Counted from the first letter of the stretch, positions 26,206-35,450 are shown. The stretch: DNA of 64,000 nt from Haloimpatiens lingqiaonensis (GCF_044502415.1 NZ_CP172402.1); one strand, 5' to 3'. Program-made: numbers and translations. The notes: generated by a model from the letters alone, not told the origin.

Positions 26206-26335
26206 CAGAGCTCTTAGTTTCAGATGGAGTTTTTACTCCAACTGAAGGTTAGAGATCGTTATCCAGGGACGTAGCTGCCGTTATCTCCCACTTTGTTAGA
26301 AGTGGGAGTGTTACGGCAGGTAGTCATCGGATAAA
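26206..26335 (+). repeat. Family A two-hairpin element, copy 2
   Basis: 130 bp, CAGAGCTC to GGATAAA, preceded by ATAAA. It lies between the thioesterase gene and the ECF gene. The 3' arm ends GTAGTCATCGGATAAA (same subtype as copies 1 and 5). The rest of the 26097-26569 gap is AT-rich, with a small hairpin GGATTACA/TGTATCC (26514-26542) in the ECF leader. Confidence 0.85.
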
Positions 26336-26569
26336 TATTTATTTTTTTTAATTAAAGCTCTTATTTACTTAAATTCCTTGTTTATTTAAAGATTTTATTC
26401 ACTTAAAAATTTTATTTATAATTAAAACCATATTCCATTCATCATAAAAAAGTGTTAAAATACAATATGTTCAGTAGGTATTCTTTTGAAACTTAACTGG
26501 ATAAAATTTAATAAGGATTACAGCAAATTCGTCTTGTATCCTTGAAGGAATAAGAACGGAGGTATTATT

Positions 26570-27193
26570 ATGCATTTAGAATCACGTAACAATTCAAATC
26601 TTTCTAGCAGAAAGGCAAATACTAGAAAGCTCACAGTTGTGGGTATGCTATCGGCCATATCCATCATTTTAGGATTAACAGGTTATGGTTTTATCCCTCT
26701 TCCTGGGGTTAAAGCAACCATTATGCATGTACCTGTAATAATAGGTGCCTTAATTGAAGGCCCTGTGGTAGGAATATGTATAGGACTTATATTTGGAATC
26801 TTTAGTGTGTTTCAAAATATGATGGTTCCATCACTTTTATCCTTTGCCTTTATGAACCCATTGGTATCTGTGCTACCTAGGATTATAATCCCAATAGTTG
26901 CCTACTATACTTACAAGGCAGTTCCTATTAAAAACAAAAATAATCCTGTGAAAATTGGTATAGGTGCGGCGTTAGGTTCTTTAACTAACACTATCGGGGT
27001 TTTAGGTATGATGTACTTATTGTATGCTGCTCAATTTGCAAAGGCTAGAGGTATAGATTCATCTTTGGCTGGCAAAGCAATATTTGGCATTGGGGTTGCC
27101 AACGGAATTCCAGAGGCCATAGTTGCAGTGGCAATAACAATTCCAATAGTACTTTCAGTTAGAAAAATTGTAAAACATAAACAGAGCTCTTAG
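26570..27193 (+). CDS. ECF transporter S (substrate-binding) component
   Basis: 207 residues, about six membrane segments. The N-terminus has the conserved RKLTVVGMLSAISIILGL, the region contacting the ECF T subunit; HVPVIIGALIEGPVVGICIG follows. Similar to the COG4684 group (pantothenate- or other vitamin-type), so the substrate is likely a vitamin, but I cannot say which. The shared energising module is elsewhere. The last four codons and the stop (KQSS-TAG context) lie partly inside family A copy 3, so the native C-terminus has been replaced. Ribosome site CGGAGG. Confidence 0.85.
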   Translation: MHLESRNNSNLSSRKANTRKLTVVGMLSAISIILGLTGYGFIPLPGVKATIMHVPVIIGALIEGPVVGICIGLIFGIFSVFQNMMVPSLLSFAFMNPLVSVLPRIIIPIVAYYTYKAVPIKNKNNPVKIGIGAALGSLTNTIGVLGMMYLLYAAQFAKARGIDSSLAGKAIFGIGVANGIPEAIVAVAITIPIVLSVRKIVKHKQSS

Positions 27194-27312
27194 CTTCAGA
27201 TGGAGTTTTTACTCCAACTGAAGGTTAGAGATCGTTATCCAGGGACGTAGCTGCCGTTATCTCCCACTTTGTTATAAGTGGGCGTGTTACGGCAGGTAAG
27301 TCTCTGGATAAA
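27182..27312 (+). repeat. Family A two-hairpin element, copy 3
   Basis: 131 bp, preceded by ATAAA and ending GGATAAA. Overlaps the 3' end of the ECF gene and supplies its stop codon. The 3' arm is GTAAGTCTCTGGAT (as in copy 4), which pairs with ATCCAGGGAC in the middle of the element. The upper stem carries one substitution (GTTATAAGTGGGCG). Confidence 0.85.
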
Positions 27313-27387
27313 TAAAAAAATAACAGCTAGTCAAAGATTTTATTAAGTCTATGACTAGCTATTAATTTTCTAAAAGCTCTTTTAACA

Positions 27388-27570
27388 TTATTTGTTTAAA
27401 GCTTCTAATAATTTTTCTATATCCATTCCGTGAACCATAGCTGCTTCTTCTAAAGTTTCAGCTTGAGCTGATGGACATCCAACGCAACCCATGCCAAAGT
27501 TCATTAGTATTGGTGCTGCCTCTGGTTTTTTGCTTAATATTTCACCTATTGTCATGTCTTTAGTTATCAT
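27388..27570 (-). CDS. DUF1858 domain protein, 60 aa
   Basis: A stand-alone DUF1858 domain: ITKDMTIGEILSKKPEAAPI, then GMGCVGCPSAQAETLEEAA. The CxxC pair (residues about 29 and 32) is the family signature and suggests metal or redox-cofactor binding. Often found beside iron-sulfur and nitrogen-oxide metabolism genes, but none is adjacent here. Good ribosome site (AAAGGAG) before the ATG. Confidence 0.88.
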   Translation of the reverse strand: MITKDMTIGEILSKKPEAAPILMNFGMGCVGCPSAQAETLEEAAMVHGMDIEKLLEALNK

Positions 27571-27778
27571 TTATATCACTCCTTTCTTTGCAATTTTCAT
27601 TTTATCACAAAAACTAGGTAAAAACACCATAAATTTATCATATTGGAGTTTTCAATATTAGTGTTTACACAAAAACTTATTTTGTTACTAAGAACTTATT
27701 GGAAGAAAGAATTATATATTTCTATTTACTTATTAATTGGCATTATTACTCCATTAATATATTGGTTTTTATAAAAAT

Positions 27779-27821
27779 AAAAGGTGTATAACCTAATATC
27801 ATAGATTACTCACCTTTTATT
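27779..27821 (-). terminator. Terminator of purA
   Basis: AAAAGGTG and CACCTTTT pair across a roughly 27-base loop, about 85 bases after the purA stop. The rest of 27571-27906 is AT-rich with no other structure I can support. Confidence 0.6.
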
Positions 27822-27906
27822 AATTTCCTTTTCAATATATCTCTTTAATTATTATTTTTTTAATTAATATCTTTTGATTAATATATCTTTAGTAATATAT
27901 TTTTAA

Positions 27907-29193
27907 TTAAATTTCACTTACTTTTATAGTTTGATCTCTTCTTGGTCCTACAGAAACTATAGAAACTTTAACTCCTGTGAATTCCTCTATTTTCTTTAAA
28001 TAAATCTTAGCATTCTCTGGAAGTTCTTCATAGCTTCTAGCATCCTTAATGCTTTCATCCCAACCATCAAATTCTTCATAAATAGGTTCACAATCAGCTA
28101 GTTTTTTAAGGCTTGCTGGGAAGTAATCTATAACTTCTCCATTGCACTTATATCCTACACAAACTTTTATTTTTTCAAGACCTGCTAGAGTGTCTATTTT
28201 AGTTACTGCAAAACTTGTAAGTCCTGATATTCTTGCAGAACTTTTTAATATTACAAGGTCAAGCCATCCACATCTTCTAGCTCTTCCTGTAGTAACTCCA
28301 AATTCGTGTCCTTTTTCTCTTAACCATTCTCCCATTTCATCTTCAAGCTCTGTTGGGAAAGGTCCTTTTCCTACTCTTGTAGTATAAGCTTTAGCAATAC
28401 CTACTGCACTATTTACCATAGTAGGTCCAACACCACCGCCAGTACAAACACCTCCAGCTATAGTGTTAGATGATGTTACAAATGGATATGTTCCATAATC
28501 TATATCAAGTAATGTTCCTTGAGCACCTTCAAATAAAACATTCTTACCATCTTTTATAGAATCATATACAGTAACAGATATATCTTTTACAAATGGTCTC
28601 ATTCTCTCTGCAAAATCTAAATATTTTTCGTATATTTCATTAAAATCTAAGGCTTCTCCACCTAAAACTTTAGTTATAAATGGATTTTTCATGTCTAAAG
28701 CAGCTTGTAATTTTTCTTTGAATGTATCTTCTTCTAAAACATCACATACTCTTATGCCGCTTCTTTCCATTTTATCTGTATAACAAGGACCTATTCCCTT
28801 GCCTGTAGTTCCGATATCATTTTTTCCTCTTTTGCTTTCTTTTAATCTATCTAATACTTTATGGTATGGCATTATTAATTGTGCTCTATCGCTTATTAAA
28901 AGCTTTTCTGGAGTAACCTTTACTCCTAAACCTTCTAAATAATCTATTTCACTAAATAAAGCTTCTGGGTCAACTACTACACCATTACCTATTACATTTA
29001 GTTTATTGTCATATAATATACCTGATGGTATTAAATGAAGCTTATATTGTTTGTCGCCTACTTCTACAGTATGTCCTGCATTGTTTCCTCCTTGGAATCT
29101 AACAACAACTTGAGCATCTTCTGCTAAGTAATCTGTCATCTTTCCTTTTCCTTCATCTCCCCATTGGGCACCTAAAATTATAAATGAAGACAT
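27907..29193 (-). CDS. purA: Adenylosuccinate synthetase
   Basis: 428 residues from ATG 29193 (GAGGAAT upstream; the extended frame to 29253 has no ribosome site). GTP loop GAQWGDEGKGK at the N-terminus, catalytic His in NNAGHTV, DIGTTGKGIGPCYTDK, TTGRARRCGWLD and FAVTKIDTL. It joins IMP and aspartate in the first committed step to AMP. A PurR-like half site lies at the promoter (29303-29316). Confidence 0.97.
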   Translation of the reverse strand: MSSFIILGAQWGDEGKGKMTDYLAEDAQVVVRFQGGNNAGHTVEVGDKQYKLHLIPSGILYDNKLNVIGNGVVVDPEALFSEIDYLEGLGVKVTPEKLLISDRAQLIMPYHKVLDRLKESKRGKNDIGTTGKGIGPCYTDKMERSGIRVCDVLEEDTFKEKLQAALDMKNPFITKVLGGEALDFNEIYEKYLDFAERMRPFVKDISVTVYDSIKDGKNVLFEGAQGTLLDIDYGTYPFVTSSNTIAGGVCTGGGVGPTMVNSAVGIAKAYTTRVGKGPFPTELEDEMGEWLREKGHEFGVTTGRARRCGWLDLVILKSSARISGLTSFAVTKIDTLAGLEKIKVCVGYKCNGEVIDYFPASLKKLADCEPIYEEFDGWDESIKDARSYEELPENAKIYLKKIEEFTGVKVSIVSVGPRRDQTIKVSEI

Positions 29194-29296
29194 ATAAATT
29201 CCTCGCTTTCTTAACTCTAATAAAAGAGTATTTATAAACATAATGTAAACCAATTTTAATACACTGATACATTAATATAATTTTTTCACAAAATAT

Positions 29297-29316
29297 ATTA
29301 TACACTTTTTTACGAA
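29297..29316 (-). promoter_or_regulatory. purA promoter -10 with PurBox-like site
   Basis: Minus-strand -10 TATAAT at 29297-29302. Just upstream the plus strand reads TTTACGAACATTT, matching 11 of 13 positions of the Firmicute PurR box AWWWCCGAACWWT. No good second box was found at the usual spacing, so this is tentative. Confidence 0.45.
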
Positions 29317-29353
29317 CATTTGCATAGTTTTTTTTAAAATCTTTCATGATATT

Positions 29354-30766
29354 TTACATATTACTAGATGTAATATCCCTAGCTACAACTACACCTGTAA
29401 CAGATGCCTGCATCAATCCTCTAGTTATTCCTGCTCCATCTCCTATGGTATATAAGTTTTCTATAGATGTTTTAAATTTGTCATCTGTAGCAAATTTACT
29501 TGAATAAAATTTAACTTCTACACCATAAAGTAATGTATTTTTGCTATATAAGCCTGGCGCAATATTATCAAAAGCCTTAAGTGCCTCAACAATGGACACT
29601 AGGTGTCTTTGAGGAAGTACAAAACTTAAATCTCCTGGTACTGCTGATTTAAGAGTAGGTATTGTAGTTGATTTTTTAATTCTTGATGCATTAGTTCTTC
29701 TTCCCTTTAATAAATCACCTAATCTTTGCACCATTATTCTATTATCAGCAAGCATATTTCCTAGCTTTGCAATATACTTTCCATATTCTATAGGCTGATT
29801 GAATGGTTCTGTGAAAGATGTAGACACAAGTACTGCAAAGTTCGTGTTTTCTGTTCTAAGTTCTTTCTCTGAATAGCTGTGTCCATTAACTACAGCTATT
29901 TTTCCATCATCATAGTGTTCTTCTGAAACCACTCCACCTGGATTCATGCAAAAGGTTCTAACCTTATTATCAAAGGTATCTGAGTAATAAACCAATTTAG
30001 CCTCATATAAATCTTTTGTTAAATGATCCATAACTGAATTAGGAACTTCCACTCTAACCCCAATATCTACTGCATTGTTCGTAACCTTAAGGTCTAATTT
30101 TTTAGCTTGATTTGAAAGCCACTCTGCTCCTCCCCTGCCTGGAGCTACAACTACATATTTACCCCTTAGGATCTTTTCTTCTCCACTTTTTAATACTTTA
30201 ACCCCTACTACTTTATTATCCTCAACAATTATATCTAAAGCTTCTGTAAGCTCACTAAATTCTGTATTTGTTTTTTCCACTAAATAATGATACATTCCTT
30301 TTAAAACTTCGTAAGCTTTTTCTGTACCTAAATGCCTTACAGGACATTCTATAAGCCTTATATTGTGTTTACTAGCCTCGTATTTTATCTCATCAACTCT
30401 TTCGTTATTAAGTCCGTGAACTTCTTTATTTGCTCCAAAGTTTAAATAAATATTATCACAATAATCTATAAGTTCTTTAGCTTGATTTTCTGTATAATAA
30501 TCTAAAAGTCTTCCACCTACTTCTGGGCTTAAAGATAATTTTCCATCTGAAAATGCACCTGCACCAGACCATCCATAAGTTATACCACAAGGCTTGCAAC
30601 CTACGCATTTTCCAGTAGTTCTTGCAGGACATTTCCTGTTTTCTATATTTCTTCCCTTGTCGATTATTAATATACTTAAATCAGGATTTTTCTTAGTTAG
30701 CTCTATAGCAGTGAATATTCCTGCTGGGCCTGCTCCTATAATAATAACATCATAATTGTTTTTCAT
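29354..30766 (-). CDS. FAD-dependent dehydrogenase (COG2509 type)
   Basis: 470 residues. FAD-binding VIIIGAGPAGIFTAIELTKK, a cysteine segment RKCPARTTGKCVGCKPC followed by GWSGAGAFSDGKL, and the C-terminal YTIGDGAGITRGLMQASVTG. These mark the uncharacterised FAD dehydrogenase group COG2509, whose substrate is not known. Directly upstream of purA on the same strand, about 100 bases apart, and preceded by an inverted pair of PurBox-like sites. Confidence 0.88.
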   Translation of the reverse strand: MKNNYDVIIIGAGPAGIFTAIELTKKNPDLSILIIDKGRNIENRKCPARTTGKCVGCKPCGITYGWSGAGAFSDGKLSLSPEVGGRLLDYYTENQAKELIDYCDNIYLNFGANKEVHGLNNERVDEIKYEASKHNIRLIECPVRHLGTEKAYEVLKGMYHYLVEKTNTEFSELTEALDIIVEDNKVVGVKVLKSGEEKILRGKYVVVAPGRGGAEWLSNQAKKLDLKVTNNAVDIGVRVEVPNSVMDHLTKDLYEAKLVYYSDTFDNKVRTFCMNPGGVVSEEHYDDGKIAVVNGHSYSEKELRTENTNFAVLVSTSFTEPFNQPIEYGKYIAKLGNMLADNRIMVQRLGDLLKGRRTNASRIKKSTTIPTLKSAVPGDLSFVLPQRHLVSIVEALKAFDNIAPGLYSKNTLLYGVEVKFYSSKFATDDKFKTSIENLYTIGDGAGITRGLMQASVTGVVVARDITSSNM

Positions 30767-30816
30767 CGGCTCACCCCCTTACTTATAGTAGCAGAGACAA
30801 TTTACATCGTCAATAA

Positions 30817-30862
30817 CAAATACGAATATTTTTAAAAAAATTTACTTATACGTTCGTATTTG
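30817..30862. promoter_or_regulatory. Inverted operator pair, PurBox-like
   Basis: CAAATACGAA (30817-30826) and TTCGTATTTG (30853-30862) form a 10-bp perfect inverted repeat with a 26-base spacer. Each half (AAATACGAATATT; AAATACGAACGTA on the other strand) resembles the PurR box, with about 18 bases between the 13-mers, close to the 16-17 known for PurBox pairs. Located between the FAD dehydrogenase and pgsA genes, which diverge. Confidence 0.5.
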
Positions 30863-31042
30863 AGTGTTATACTTTTATTTTGTAAAAATAATGGATAATT
30901 TCATGCAATATTTTAAATATTAAAGGTTTATATGCTATAATTAATTATTACTAACCATATATGAACCTAATATATTATTTTCATTATATATTGTTTTCAT
31001 TTGGGAATAATATTATTAATAATTTTGGAAGGATGTGATTGC

Positions 31043-31564
31043 ATGAACATTCCAAATATATTAACAGTTTTTAGGCTTGCGTTGGTACCAATTTTTGCAT
31101 ATATTTTCTTTTCACCTATGAAGAATAGCCTTTTTCTTTCTATAGCCATATTTTTAATAGCTGGAGCCACAGACGTATTAGATGGCTATATTGCTAGAAA
31201 ACATAATTTAATTACTAAATTCGGGATAGTTATGGATCCTTTAGCTGATAAACTTATGCTGGTAACAGTTTTATATTGCCTTACTGCCGAAAATTACATA
31301 TACTCTTGGGTACTTTGGGTGATAATATTGAAGGAACTTTCAATGATAATAGGCGGTACTTTACTTTTGAATAAGGACATGGTAATTCCATCTAATATCT
31401 TTGGCAAAATTTCAACTTTTTTATTTTACATATCCATTTTCATACTAATATTTAGCGAGCCACTTGGGAAAATGCTTATATACGTAGCCGTAGCCAGTGC
31501 TGTGGTAGCATTCTTTAACTACCTAAATATTTATAATAAAAACGTTAAAAAAATCCAAAATTAA
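31043..31564 (+). CDS. pgsA: CDP-diacylglycerol-glycerol-3-phosphate 3-phosphatidyltransferase
   Basis: 173 residues from ATG 31043 (GGAAGGATG upstream). Multi-pass membrane protein with the full CDP-alcohol phosphotransferase motif DGxxAR-x8-GxxxDxxxD, here DGYIARKHNLITKFGIVMDP followed by LADK. Makes phosphatidylglycerophosphate, the step to phosphatidylglycerol and cardiolipin. The stop codon overlaps the left end of a family C hairpin. Confidence 0.94.
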   Translation: MNIPNILTVFRLALVPIFAYIFFSPMKNSLFLSIAIFLIAGATDVLDGYIARKHNLITKFGIVMDPLADKLMLVTVLYCLTAENYIYSWVLWVIILKELSMIIGGTLLLNKDMVIPSNIFGKISTFLFYISIFILIFSEPLGKMLIYVAVASAVVAFFNYLNIYNKNVKKIQN

Positions 31565-31670
31565 AAGGGGTTGTCTCATTAAAGAATTTACATACGATAT
31601 ATTGTTCTAAATATTTAAATCTAGTAGAATATATCGTAGTATTTATTCTTAGTGCGACAATCCCTTTTAA
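31561..31670. repeat. Family C long-hairpin element, copy 2
   Basis: Ends TTAAAAGGGGTTGTC and GACAATCCCTTTTAA, inner arms CATTAAAGAATTTACATACG and CGTAGTATTTATTCTTAGTG, with ATATATT/AATATAT continuing the stem. Overlaps the pgsA stop and probably terminates its transcript. Confidence 0.8.
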
Positions 31671-31710
31671 TTTTTACCATTTCATGTCAGCTCTTGCTGT
31701 AACTACTTTA

Positions 31711-31792
31711 CCTATTAACTAACTCGTATACATGATATTTAATTCCCTACTAAATAAACTTTTTAGCCTATCTATTAACTAACTCATATACA
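31711..31792. repeat. Direct repeat downstream of the DUF3006 gene
   Basis: CTATTAACTAACTC-TATACAT occurs twice (about 31712-31734 and 31769-31791), 57 bases apart, abutting the stop codon of the DUF3006 gene. Non-coding; origin unknown. Confidence 0.6.
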
Positions 31793-32005
31793 TTATTCTT
31801 CCCACATATCCTCTACCATTTTTTCTATATCTTCTTTTCTTCTTTTGGTTTCCTCTAAATCCACAGTTATTTCTTCCCCTATATCTATTACATCTCCCTC
31901 TTTTGCTTCTTTAGGGATTTTGTCTCTTTCTATGTCTATCATTTCTCCATTATCCAATTCTATCACTGCAAAACACTCTTCAAACCTATCGATTATTCCC
32001 TTCAC
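31793..32005 (-). CDS. DUF3006 small acidic protein
   Basis: 70 residues: MKGIIDRFEECFAVIELDNG, then IDIERDKIPKEAKEGDVI, a beta-rich fold typical of DUF3006, and a charged helical tail (ETKRRKEDIEKMVEDMW). Function unknown; the family is often next to ComEC-type metallo-hydrolases, which are not seen here. Ribosome site GGAGG before the ATG. It lies 58 bases downstream of the AAA-DUF234 gene. Confidence 0.85.
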   Translation of the reverse strand: MKGIIDRFEECFAVIELDNGEMIDIERDKIPKEAKEGDVIDIGEEITVDLEETKRRKEDIEKMVEDMWEE

Positions 32006-32063
32006 TTTACCATACCTCCATTTTTATTGCACTACTTAAAATCTATAATTTATATTACTGTTT

Positions 32064-33458
32064 TTATAAGTCATCTACGAGCAAATCCTCACACAAATAT
32101 ATGTTTTTACAACTGCTAGCATACTCTATCACTCTTTTGGTAAATCCACTTTTTGAAAAAAATATAAAATATTTTTCTTTATATGGAAGCAATGTTGCTT
32201 TTTCCATAAGTGAATTTACCACATCCATATCTAAATATTCATTTCTCCATTTACATTCTCCAATAATAGCTTTATCTTTGCTTATTGCTAAAATATCTAT
32301 TTCTTCCTGTCTCTTTTTTATAGGATTACTTCCCCACCAAGATCCTATATTTTCAAAAACAAATGGAAGTTTTAAATTTCTATTTTTCCTTACTAAATAA
32401 TCTCTGCATACTTGCTCAAAAATACGCCCTAAATAATTGCTAAATTCTGGTTCTATCTTGTTTTCATACACATAATCCACCATTTCTTGTTCTATAAGAG
32501 ATGAGTTGCTAAATAAAAATCTATACCAAAAATTAAACATGTTATCACGTATTCTGTATACTGTTCTTTTGGAGTTTTCTTTTTCTCCTACAGGTACTTC
32601 CTTGCTTATTATTTGTAGTTCTATAAGGGTTTTTAAATAGTTGGAACACTTACTTCCTTCTTCACCTATTTTAGTTGATATTTCATTTAATTTTGAAGAA
32701 CCCGTAGCAATAGCTTCTATAATTGAATTATACATGGCTGGTTCCCTAAGTTCTTGTTTTAAAAGATTTAAGGGCTCATCATATAAATAACTAGACTTAT
32801 TTAACAATTCATTTTTTATATTTTCTTTAATATTTTTATTCCCTTGAAACTTCAATAGGTATTGTGGGATTCCTCCTAGTACTCCATATGCTTTTACCTT
32901 ATCTTCCATAGAATACTCTGGGAAAAACTTAATGCTATCATAAAAGTCAAAAGGCTCTATTTTAAATTGAGCTGTTCTTCTTCCATATAAGGGGCTTTTA
33001 TAAGAAAGCACTTCTTTTTCCATGAAGCTCATGGATGAACCACATACTATAACATATAGTTTAGTATCTTTTAAATAATGATCTATAAGGTTTTGTAAAA
33101 GTGACGGTATACTCTTATTAACCATAGCTATATATGGAAATTCATCTATAACCAATATTAATTTTTTATCCCTACTCTGCTTAGCTAAAAACATAAATGC
33201 TTTTTCCCAAGATTCAAAAGAGGACATAAATTCCTCCATTTGAAAGTACTGAAGTATCTTTTGAGAAAATTTTTCTAAGGCCATTTTCTCATTATATTCT
33301 TCTGCTACAAAGAAAATATGTTCCTTGTCCTTGCAGAACTCTGTAAGCAATCTTGTTTTACCTACTCTTCTTCTACCATACATAACCACAAATTGGAAAC
33401 TATCTTTATCATATAATTTATTTAAAGCTTTTATTTCATATTCTCTACCAATAAACAT
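32064..33458 (-). CDS. AAA ATPase with DUF234 nuclease-like C-terminus
   Basis: 464 residues. N-terminal archaeal-type AAA ATPase beginning FIGREYEIKALNKLY, Walker A GRRRVGKTRLL, Walker B LILVIDEFPYI and CGSSMSFMEKEVL; a winged helix near residues 240-290; and a DUF234 end with a PD-(D/E)xK-like core (EIDILAISKDKAIIGECKWR). This combination is widespread in archaea and anaerobes and of unknown function, possibly linked to mobile elements. Single gene. Confidence 0.88.
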   Translation of the reverse strand: MFIGREYEIKALNKLYDKDSFQFVVMYGRRRVGKTRLLTEFCKDKEHIFFVAEEYNEKMALEKFSQKILQYFQMEEFMSSFESWEKAFMFLAKQSRDKKLILVIDEFPYIAMVNKSIPSLLQNLIDHYLKDTKLYVIVCGSSMSFMEKEVLSYKSPLYGRRTAQFKIEPFDFYDSIKFFPEYSMEDKVKAYGVLGGIPQYLLKFQGNKNIKENIKNELLNKSSYLYDEPLNLLKQELREPAMYNSIIEAIATGSSKLNEISTKIGEEGSKCSNYLKTLIELQIISKEVPVGEKENSKRTVYRIRDNMFNFWYRFLFSNSSLIEQEMVDYVYENKIEPEFSNYLGRIFEQVCRDYLVRKNRNLKLPFVFENIGSWWGSNPIKKRQEEIDILAISKDKAIIGECKWRNEYLDMDVVNSLMEKATLLPYKEKYFIFFSKSGFTKRVIEYASSCKNIYLCEDLLVDDL

Positions 33459-33815
33459 CTTATCCCGTTGCCACTAACCTATAAAAATTTATAAGGCAAC
33501 ACTTCACCTCCCTTGACCTTTAATTTTTTTCTTTTCTATGAACTCTCCACCCAATTACTCAAGCTAAAATTTGGGCTTCTTGATTAAATATATTTACGTT
33601 TATTATCTACCTTTATTATACTCTCTTATAATTAATTTAATCAAGAATAACTTAATCACAATAAACTTAATCATAATTAACTTATTTATGATTAAGTTTA
33701 TTTAAATATTGTACCTTATGCCATTAATTCAATGTTGATTTATAAAAATTTTGCAAAAATCTCTGTGGCTTATATTAGTACTAGTTCACATTAATTTACA
33801 TTATTATACTGTACA
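33459..33815. other. AT-rich gap with an inverted repeat
   Basis: No gene. Contains reiterated ACTTAATCA-like units (about 33610-33705), including a palindrome AAACTTAATCATAA/TTATGATTAAGTTT (33663-33699). This could be an operator or the remnant of one for the AAA-DUF234 gene on the left; I cannot tell. Confidence 0.45.
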
Positions 33816-34655
33816 CTATAATTTGCACAAATGTCCATTTTCCTTAAGCCACTTTCTCTTATATTTATAATCTGGAATAACCTTCTCCACTTCCATCCAA
33901 AAATCTTTAGAATGATTCATATGCCTAAAATGACAAAGTTCATGCACTATAACGTAATCTATTATATGTGGTGGCGCCATTACCAATTTCCAATTCAAAG
34001 TTATACTTCCTTTAGATGAGCAGCTACCCCATAAGGTCTTTACTTCTTTCACTGTTACCTTCTTAGGATATACCCCCATATTTTTAGAAAAAAACTCTAC
34101 TCTTTCTTTAAAAAAATTCATTGCATTTTTAACATAAAAGTTTTTTATAGCTTCCCTTATATATTGCCTTCTAGTTTCATTATCATATAAATTATTGTCA
34201 ATAATGACATATAAATTACCACTATCTATATACACATGATCTCTATTATATATACTTTCTTTTACTTTATTAAAGCCATTGATTGCTGAACTCGCCTTAC
34301 TTATAGAACATTTAATTTCTGAAAGCTCATTGTCCCCAAAAGCTCTAATTTCCTCATGATTTTTAAGACAACTAACTATTTTTAAACTATATTCCTTCCC
34401 AAGTAAATGAAACTTCTCCTCATTCTCAAATTTTCTACATACTTTTTTAATCTGCCTCTCTCTCATTAATTCTAATTTTTCTTCAATCCATTTAGCCCTT
34501 TTTTCTAACGCCTCATCTATATAAACTTTTTTCAAATTAACAGGAGCAGCTATTATCACTTTTCCATCTTCAGTTATAGTTATACCTATGGTTTTTCTCC
34601 TACTTCTTTTTAATATGTACTTTATTTCTTTTCCATTATAAACAAAATTGTTCAT
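33816..34655 (-). CDS. YgjP-like (DUF45) zinc metallopeptidase
   Basis: 279 residues. The zinc site is VIVHELCHFRHMNHSKDFW (His-Glu-x2-His plus a downstream His), preceded by KTLWGSCSSKGSITLNWKL, the family signature. The N-terminal beta-rich domain (SRRKTIGITITEDGKVIIAAP) is complete, with an extra stretch in the middle. Intact, unlike the second copy at 51931. E. coli YgjP-type proteins belong to this fold; physiological substrate unknown. Confidence 0.9.
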   Translation of the reverse strand: MNNFVYNGKEIKYILKRSRRKTIGITITEDGKVIIAAPVNLKKVYIDEALEKRAKWIEEKLELMRERQIKKVCRKFENEEKFHLLGKEYSLKIVSCLKNHEEIRAFGDNELSEIKCSISKASSAINGFNKVKESIYNRDHVYIDSGNLYVIIDNNLYDNETRRQYIREAIKNFYVKNAMNFFKERVEFFSKNMGVYPKKVTVKEVKTLWGSCSSKGSITLNWKLVMAPPHIIDYVIVHELCHFRHMNHSKDFWMEVEKVIPDYKYKRKWLKENGHLCKL

Positions 34656-34845
34656 GCTAATTCCTTTCTTACTTCTATATCAAATATTTAATTTGTAGAT
34701 AAGTAATCGTTACTAAATTAATTATATTACATATATCAATATATAGAAATTAAAGAATTCATAAGAAATTATAAGATAGTAATTTTTAATTAATATAAAT
34801 TATCCTTTAGCCTACTATTAAATAAATTATAGGTTATTTTATTTA

Positions 34846-34886
34846 TTGACAATAAGTAATTAAACTTTTATAATGAACATTGTTCA
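34846..34886 (+). promoter_or_regulatory. hsmA promoter with palindromic operator
   Basis: -35 TTGACA (34846-34851), 17-base spacer, -10 TATAAT (34869-34874), with a perfect 13-base palindrome TGAACATTGTTCA (34874-34886) starting at the last base of the -10. Typical TetR-type operator geometry. About 125 bases of leader follow before the gene. Confidence 0.85.
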
Positions 34887-35010
34887 TATGAGAATAATAT
34901 TTATCATTTTTGTGATGATAATTACTAAAAAATAAGAATACAATTGAAAGTTTGCAGATAAAAATATTAATTTCACTGAACAAATATAATTATATTAGGA
35001 GGAATATATT

Positions 35011-35379
35011 ATGTTATTTTATGCTATACTCTTTATTAATTTAGCTCTTGTGTTTTACACAATAGGCGTTTGGAGCGAAAAGAAACAAGGTACATTAAAA
35101 AAGTGGCATGTTATTATATTTTGGTTAGGCTTGGTTTGTGATACCTTAGGTACTACTGCCATGGGTAAAATAGCTGGTACAGGCTTTAAACTTAATTTTC
35201 ATGGCATAACAGGGTTACTAGCAATATTACTAATGCTTTTCCATGCATTATGGGCATCCGTAGTATTATTTAAAAATAATAAAGAAATGAAATTAAAATT
35301 CCATAAGTTTAGTATAATAGTGTGGATTATTTGGTTAATTCCATTTTTATCTGGAGCCATGTTTGGAATGACAAGATAA
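35011..35379 (+). CDS. hsmA: HsmA-family membrane protein
   Basis: 122 residues, four membrane segments. Conserved features: FYTIGVWSEKKQGTLKKWHV, LGLVCDTLGTTAMGKIA, NFHGITGLLAILLMLFHALW and HKFSIIVWIIWLIPFLSGA, with histidines in helices 1/3/4 that suit heme binding. In C. difficile HsmA is a heme-responsive membrane protein regulated by a neighbouring MarR protein. Here no regulator is adjacent, and the operator looks TetR-like. Ribosome site TAGGAGG. Confidence 0.85.
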   Translation: MLFYAILFINLALVFYTIGVWSEKKQGTLKKWHVIIFWLGLVCDTLGTTAMGKIAGTGFKLNFHGITGLLAILLMLFHALWASVVLFKNNKEMKLKFHKFSIIVWIIWLIPFLSGAMFGMTR

Positions 35380-35417
35380 TTTGATTTATTTTTTCATAAA
35401 TCTAGATATATCCAAAA

Positions 35418-35450
35418 AAACTTATTTGTGTTATAATTTTAAATAAGTTT
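35418..35450 (+). terminator. Terminator of hsmA
   Basis: AAACTTATTT/AAATAAGTTT stem followed by TTTATAT, 40 bases after the stop. Confidence 0.7.
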
